DNA of 17,024 nucleotides from Clostridia bacterium (lineage in GTDB: Bacteria; Bacillota; Clostridia; CAKSNL01; HGM11501). The DNA is taken from the NCBI GenBank assembly GCA_900766735.1, contig CAAFWO010000022.1, positions 1-17,024 of the forward strand, read 5' to 3'. Below the pieces are notes generated by a model. The model saw only the letters and a list, made by a program, of their open reading frames with translations. It ran no database searches and was not told the origin of the DNA. The position numbers were made by a program, and so were the translations under genes. Position 1 is the stretch's first letter; every line of letters starts with the position of its first letter. Shown here in pieces: positions 13,177 to 17,024 of this stretch.

Positions 13177-14224
13177 AGACATATATAAAGAAGCAAACGA
13201 CGGGATAAAGGGCGACAGAGAAATATTAAAGAGCGTTCTTGACGGGTCTTTTGCCCCGAAAAAGAAAAAGAGCCCGGTAAAAATTGTCTATGCGTTCGGC
13301 TCTCTTGCCGCGGCGGCGGCGATACTCTTTGCCGTTACCTATATGCCGGACTTTAATAAGACGCCGGACGAGAAAGCGCCGCCTCTCACGGTCAGCATTC
13401 GGACAAACGAAGGCGAAAAGAAAATTAAAGAAGACGATTCCGTGGCTGATAAAAAATCGGAGGCGGAAAAGGAAAAGACAGCGCCGGTGAAAGAGAATGT
13501 CCGCTCATACGAGAAAAAAGAGACCGGGCAAGAAGTCAAGGCGGAGGCAAAGGCCGCGCCTGTACCCGAAGAGACCGAAAAGGCGGCCGCACCTTTGCCG
13601 GAAGAGACCGAAAAGGCGGCCGCGCCTGCACCCGAAGAGGCCGAAAATGCGACCGCACCGGGCGTGGCCTATAATATGGCAGAACCCGAGCCCGCGTCCG
13701 GGGATATTTCAAATGTGAAAGAAAAGGATAACGGGATTACCTACTTCGCGGAGGCCGGTTTGACGGATGAGCACAAAGAAATCGGCAAAGAAGCCTGGGA
13801 CATGGTGACAAGGTCGGTCTCGGGCGGAGCGGCAGTCACAAGCGGCGGAGGCGGAGCGGCAAACAGCGTTTCTGAGCTTTCCGAGATTCCGGTCGATGAA
13901 TTTTTCACCGTTATAGGCTTTGACAAAGAAAAGCTTTCACTTCCGGGCTTCAGGCTCAAAATGCCGGAAACGGCGGATAAGATCGCCGATAAAGACGGCA
14001 ACATTTTGTCGCTTTCCGCAGAGTTTTACTTAGAGGGCGACACCTCGCACATTTCCGTCACCCTTTCAAAGGGCGGCACCGTCACCGAAAAGACGGTCAC
14101 GGTGTTTGACGGAGGCGTCAGCGCATATGCCGACAACGGAAAGGTGAGCGCATATGTTTCGGCGCTCAATGTGACAAAGGACACGGTTTCAGGTTATATG
14201 GATAAAATTATGAAGGAGGAGTAA
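13166..14224 (+). CDS. Membrane anti-sigma-like protein with Pro/Glu/Ala repeats
   Basis: 352 residues starting at ATG 13166 with AAAGGAGG inside the sigma gene. A short cytoplasmic segment (residues 1-37, ending in a KKKK patch) precedes one transmembrane helix (about 38-59). The rest should be outside the membrane: a charged Lys/Glu-rich stretch (about 80-130), a three-copy 11-residue repeat (PEETEKAAAPx, residues 134-166), a Gly/Ser-rich linker with SGGGGAANS near 228-236, and a compact C-terminal region (about 235-350) rich in beta-type sequence. No zinc anti-sigma motif (HxxxCxxC) is visible and the cytoplasmic part is short. Topology and operon position are typical of an anti-sigma that holds the ECF factor and senses the outside. 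The specific ligand is unknown. Confidence 0.75.
   Translation: MNFKDIYKEANDGIKGDREILKSVLDGSFAPKKKKSPVKIVYAFGSLAAAAAILFAVTYMPDFNKTPDEKAPPLTVSIRTNEGEKKIKEDDSVADKKSEAEKEKTAPVKENVRSYEKKETGQEVKAEAKAAPVPEETEKAAAPLPEETEKAAAPAPEEAENATAPGVAYNMAEPEPASGDISNVKEKDNGITYFAEAGLTDEHKEIGKEAWDMVTRSVSGGAAVTSGGGGAANSVSELSEIPVDEFFTVIGFDKEKLSLPGFRLKMPETADKIADKDGNILSLSAEFYLEGDTSHISVTLSKGGTVTEKTVTVFDGGVSAYADNGKVSAYVSALNVTKDTVSGYMDKIMKEE
13565..13663 (+). repeat. 33-bp tandem repeat in the anti-sigma gene
   Basis: Three in-frame copies of 33 bp (starts 13565, 13598 and 13631) encode PEETEKAAAP plus one residue; the third has drifted. Such a repeat can change copy number by slippage and would alter the length of the extracellular stalk. 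Confidence 0.85.
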
Positions 14225-14226
14225 AT

Positions 14227-16272
14227 ATGAAAAGGATTTTTGCACTGGCACTGGCAATCACTGTTTTATTCTCTTATGCGTCCTTCGCGATGGAAACGGA
14301 TAAGACCGAAGAAGTCCTGGCGTCGGTCAAGGAAAGGATCCCGGGGACGGACAGCTTTGACACTTTTGAAAACAACTCCGAAATAGAGATTAACGGAAGA
14401 ACGCTCTATCAGTTCTCGTGGTATAAAAAGGCCGGCGGCAGAAGCATCGAGGTCGCCGTAACGGGCGACGGAGTCATCACATCTTACAGTGAGTATGACC
14501 CGGAAAACGACAACACGGAAAGAAAGCCCACGATAAACCGCCCCTCGTCGGAGGAGATGCTTCCGAAGGCGCAGGCACTGGTTGACGCACTCAATCCCTC
14601 GCTCGGCACTATCGTTGCCGAGAAGAGAGAGGGGCATGACTATATCTACGATTACGGTTATTCCTACAGACTCCGTCATAAGGAAAACGGCATAAACGTG
14701 TCGGGCGATACGGGGTACGTGAGATTGAATGCCGACGGAACAAAGATATTAAGCTATAACATAAGCTATACAGAGGGCGTGACCTATCCCGAATCGGGCA
14801 GCGCAATATCGGCCGAGGCCGCGAAAAAGGCTTTTGCCGATAAGATCGGCATGAGGCTTTACTATAAAGTAAAGTATGAAGATAGAAAAAAGACCGCGTA
14901 CCTTTCGTACGAGCCCGATAAGCCGGATTATTATATCGACGCGGTAACCGGCGAGGCAATAAAGCCAAACATCTACTCCGACCTGCTCAGAGGTATGGGA
15001 GGTGCGACCGAAAATGCGGCCGCGTATGACGCGGAAAGCGGCGCACAGAAAAGTTTTTCCAAGGCAGAAAAGGCGGAGCTTGGCAACCTTTCAAACCTCA
15101 TAACGAAAGAGGAGGCGCGCGCCGCTGTCGACAAGACAAAGCTGTTGGCTGTTCCCGGCGACGCGGTGACGAATATCATACTGGAAAAGGACTATTACTA
15201 TACAGATAAATATTACTACAGAATGTATTTCAGCAGTAAGGACTTCTGGGCTTCCGCGACGGTGGACGCGAAGGACGGCACGATAATCTCGTTAAACGCA
15301 AACTCAGAGGAGCACTCGAAGGACGAAAAGAAGCTTTCAAAAGACGAGCTTAAAAAAGCGGCGGACGCGATGCTTGAAACTCTCTGCCCCGGAAAGACGG
15401 GCGAGGGCAAGGCCTTCCGTCCCGAGGAAAACGAGAGCGAGTCCGACTTTAACTATGTAAGATACGTAAACGACATCCCGGTCAACTTTAACTCCGTTAC
15501 CATAAGCTTGGACGAGGTAACGGGCGAGCTTAACTATTATTACATATCGGAGGATGACATCGCGTTCCCGACGGCGGACGGCGTGATAGGCGCATCTGCT
15601 GCGACAGAGAAGGTTTTCGCAAACAATTCTTATGAGCTTTTGTACATTCCGGTTATCTCCAAGGAAGGCTTAAAGAGCCCCGACACGTCGGTTCTGGTCT
15701 ATACGATAAAAGGAAGCAAGACGGAGATCGACGCGATGACCGGCGAGCCCGTTTACAACTACGAGCGCGAAACGGTCGGCGAATATACCGACATCTCGGG
15801 CCACTGGGCGGAAAACGCGATAAAGACTCTTGCGCGCTTCGGCATCGGCTTTTCCGGAAACGAGTTTAAGCCGGATTCCGAGATTACCGAAAAGGAATTT
15901 GTCGCTCTCATAACGAGTGCGGTATCGGACAATTCGCCCATCTGCATCACAAAGTCCGTGATAGATAATTTCGGCACCTATGCGCCCGTCTCGCGCGGAA
16001 TATTAAAAAACGGCGAGGAGGCGACCGATAACGCCGTAACACGTTCCAAAGCGGCTCTCTGGTTCGCGCGCGCAATGGGCTACGGCGACATTGCGGAGCT
16101 TTACCGGATATTTGTGACACCGTTTTCAGATGTGACGGAAAACATCGGCGCGGTCGCGATCTTGTCCGGTCTCGGCGTTCTTAACGGAACCGGCGATAAC
16201 ACCTTCAGCCCGAACGCGCACTTAACACGTGCCGCCGCGGCAATGATGATCTATAATTATTACAACAAGTAA
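14227..16272 (+). CDS. Secreted YcdB/PepSY-like protein with SLH domains
   Basis: 681 residues; ATG lies 2 bp after the anti-sigma stop with GGAGGAG upstream. Signal peptide 1-21 (MKRIFALALAITVLFSYASFA). Residues about 25-515 are a long region of YcdB/YcdC-like and PepSY-like units: repeated strands ending in YIDAVTGEAI, ATVDAKDGTIISL and ISLDEVTGELNYY, and helices such as ISAEAAKKAF. From about 519 three SLH-like units follow (DISGHWAENAIKTLARFG; a degenerate middle one; FSDVTENIGAVAILSGLGVL with TFSPNAHLTRAAAA), which anchor the protein to the cell wall. Close packing behind sigma and anti-sigma suggests it is both the operon's main product and a possible signal partner for the anti-sigma; that role is inference. 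It shares design with the PepSY-SLH protein at 3-1682 but not close sequence. Confidence 0.8.
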   Translation: MKRIFALALAITVLFSYASFAMETDKTEEVLASVKERIPGTDSFDTFENNSEIEINGRTLYQFSWYKKAGGRSIEVAVTGDGVITSYSEYDPENDNTERKPTINRPSSEEMLPKAQALVDALNPSLGTIVAEKREGHDYIYDYGYSYRLRHKENGINVSGDTGYVRLNADGTKILSYNISYTEGVTYPESGSAISAEAAKKAFADKIGMRLYYKVKYEDRKKTAYLSYEPDKPDYYIDAVTGEAIKPNIYSDLLRGMGGATENAAAYDAESGAQKSFSKAEKAELGNLSNLITKEEARAAVDKTKLLAVPGDAVTNIILEKDYYYTDKYYYRMYFSSKDFWASATVDAKDGTIISLNANSEEHSKDEKKLSKDELKKAADAMLETLCPGKTGEGKAFRPEENESESDFNYVRYVNDIPVNFNSVTISLDEVTGELNYYYISEDDIAFPTADGVIGASAATEKVFANNSYELLYIPVISKEGLKSPDTSVLVYTIKGSKTEIDAMTGEPVYNYERETVGEYTDISGHWAENAIKTLARFGIGFSGNEFKPDSEITEKEFVALITSAVSDNSPICITKSVIDNFGTYAPVSRGILKNGEEATDNAVTRSKAALWFARAMGYGDIAELYRIFVTPFSDVTENIGAVAILSGLGVLNGTGDNTFSPNAHLTRAAAAMMIYNYYNK

Positions 16273-16279
16273 AATAAAT

Positions 16280-16315
16280 CCCGGCAGAGCCATGAGCTCT
16301 GCCGGGTCTTTTTTT
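16280..16315 (+). terminator. Terminator of the ECF operon
   Basis: CCCGGCAGAGC (16280-16290), loop CATGA, GCTCTGCCGGG (16296-16306), then TCTTTTTTT. It is a perfect 11-bp stem 8 bp behind the stop. Confidence 0.95.
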
Positions 16316-16348
16316 ATTGTTCCGGTATTGCCGGCGAAATTGTAACCG

Positions 16349-16489
16349 CTAAAATGCTTCGGAAATATTGCCGGTGTCGGAAGATCCGCTTTGTTTTCTG
16401 TATTTCAGCGGAGTGATTCCGAATTCTTTTTTGAAAAGCTTTATAAAATAACCGACGTTTTCAAAACCGCATTTCATGGATATGTCAAT
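16349..16489 (-). pseudogene. C-terminal remnant of an AraC-family regulator
   Basis: 46 codons read on the minus strand as the end of the second AraC helix-turn-helix: ISMKCGFENVGYFIKLFKKE, then FGITPLKYR and a short tail to TAG. The similarity begins abruptly after a TAA at 16490-16492, so the sensor domain and the first helix-turn-helix are gone. The base composition changes to AT-rich at the same point, which marks a breakpoint. Confidence 0.75.
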
Positions 16490-16577
16490 TTATCTTTCCA
16501 AAAGCGCAACCGTCTCACAGAACATATTTTATCGCAAGGCTTTTAAAAATGGAATAGATTTTGCCAAACGACAGTTT

Positions 16578-16745
16578 TCAAAAAAGAACAAAATTAAGTG
16601 TACTAAAGCCGGAAAAAATAATATTTTCATATTTTTCATATGCCTCTTTGATTTTTCCCTGCTTCTGGAGTAATCTTCCCTGATAATAACTTTTCATAGG
16701 ATCGTATTCTGAAAAATAGTCCGGATATTTTTCTGCCTTGGTGTA
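16578..16745 (-). pseudogene. Fragment of a TPR-like helical protein
   Basis: The 55-residue frame between a TGA (16746-16748) and a TGA (16578-16580) reads PMKSYYQGRLLQKQGKIKEA, then YEKYENIIFSGFSTLN, the helix-turn-helix rhythm of a tetratricopeptide pair. It has no start codon with a ribosome site, and stops lie on both sides. It seems to be a piece of a larger protein. No family is assigned. Confidence 0.35.
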
Positions 16746-16814
16746 TCATACATACAAAATAGAAGTTATCTATTTCTCCTCTTCGTTAAGACATAGTTCA
16801 TTACATATTACTTG

Positions 16815-17024
16815 CTATCCCTGATACCTTATTCTTTCTACCAGCGTTTCCTTTTTCAGATTACTGCTTAAAACGAGGGAAAGCACAATCTGCAACAGAC
16901 CGACAAAAAAAATCATAATAAAAATTGGTACGATTGGAACATGATAGATATTCATTCCAAATATTCCATTATGTTTTGCATAGGAAAAAAGTGCATAGCC
17001 GAGCGGCAGACCAATGATCAAAGC
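16815..17024 (-). CDS. ABC-transporter permease, FtsX-like C-terminus (partial)
   Basis: The frame runs off the right edge; TTG 17021 is not a convincing start because ALIIG continues in frame. The 69 visible residues contain two hydrophobic helices (LIIGLPLGYALFSYA and VPIFIMIFFVGLLQIVLSLV) separated by a short loop, then a cytoplasmic tail ending ETLVERIRYQG. This matches the last two membrane spans and the conserved Arg-Ile-Arg end of FtsX/MacB-type permeases found in peptide-export or antibiotic-resistance transporters. The ATPase would lie further upstream, outside the window. The composition is AT-rich. Confidence 0.7.
   Translation of the reverse strand, partial: ALIIGLPLGYALFSYAKHNGIFGMNIYHVPIVPIFIMIFFVGLLQIVLSLVLSSNLKKETLVERIRYQG

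Noticed and set aside
13284..13718. Arg-rich frames overlapping the anti-sigma gene
   Set aside because: They are out-of-frame readings of Lys/Glu-rich coding sequence with no ribosome sites.
16476..16673. Plus-strand frame of 65 codons
   Set aside because: It crosses the AraC breakpoint in antisense and has no ribosome site or recognisable protein character.

Overview
The window looks like chromosomal DNA of an anaerobic, Gram-positive, Clostridia-type bacterium, probably a gut-type lineage. The grounds are S-layer homology (SLH) anchored proteins, PepSY and YcdB-like envelope proteins, a ferredoxin-like Fe-S protein beside a Crp/Fnr regulator, secreted proteins ending in copper-amine-oxidase-N-like 'stalk' domains, strong AGGAGG-type ribosome sites and TTGACA/TATAAT promoters. 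Most genes are of moderate to high GC. Two stretches (about 1.75-2.58 kb and 16.49-17.02 kb) are clearly AT-richer and hold unrelated small genes or gene debris.

Layout. 1-1682 is the 3' part of a cell-surface gene made of tandem 417-bp PepSY repeats followed by three SLH domains. 1.75-2.69 kb is an AT-rich insert with a small membrane protein and an unrecognised cytosolic protein, ending against a 37-codon tail of a lost LysM gene. 2.7-3.5 kb has no protein gene. It holds a terminator, a self-contained promoter-to-terminator unit that I read as a small RNA with an exposed CCUCCU motif, an intergenic hairpin block, a palindromic GTGAAAT/ATTTCAC array, and tRNA-Pro(CGG) on the minus strand. 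3.58-5.78 kb is a divergent regulatory pair: a minus-strand Fe-S protein, and a plus-strand crp/fnr-like gene followed by a DeoR-type regulator. A perfect 14-bp palindrome sits between them.

5.78-10.5 kb is a carbohydrate-related region: an AraC-type regulator (minus) head-to-head with a two-gene operon for secreted proteins (CBM6 remnant + GH-like barrel + CBM9/DOMON-like + stalk; then signal peptide + two F5/8-type domains + stalk). At the junction (A7 run, 6479-6485) both facing genes have lost their 5' ends, which suggests a deletion or an assembly join. 10.87-12.63 kb encodes a Na/Pi-cotransporter-PhoU fusion with its own strong promoter. 12.68-16.27 kb is a tight three-gene operon: ECF sigma factor, membrane anti-sigma-like protein, and a secreted YcdB/PepSY-like protein with SLH domains. 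I read it as an envelope-sensing unit whose third gene may be both sensor and output. 16.35-17.02 kb holds remnants on the minus strand (AraC tail, TPR-like piece) and the C-terminus of an ABC-transporter permease that runs off the edge.

The best candidates for something undescribed are the small RNA at about 2807-2902, the ECF/anti-sigma/YcdB-SLH operon, and the paired secreted carbohydrate proteins. All family names are from reading the sequence; no database search was possible.
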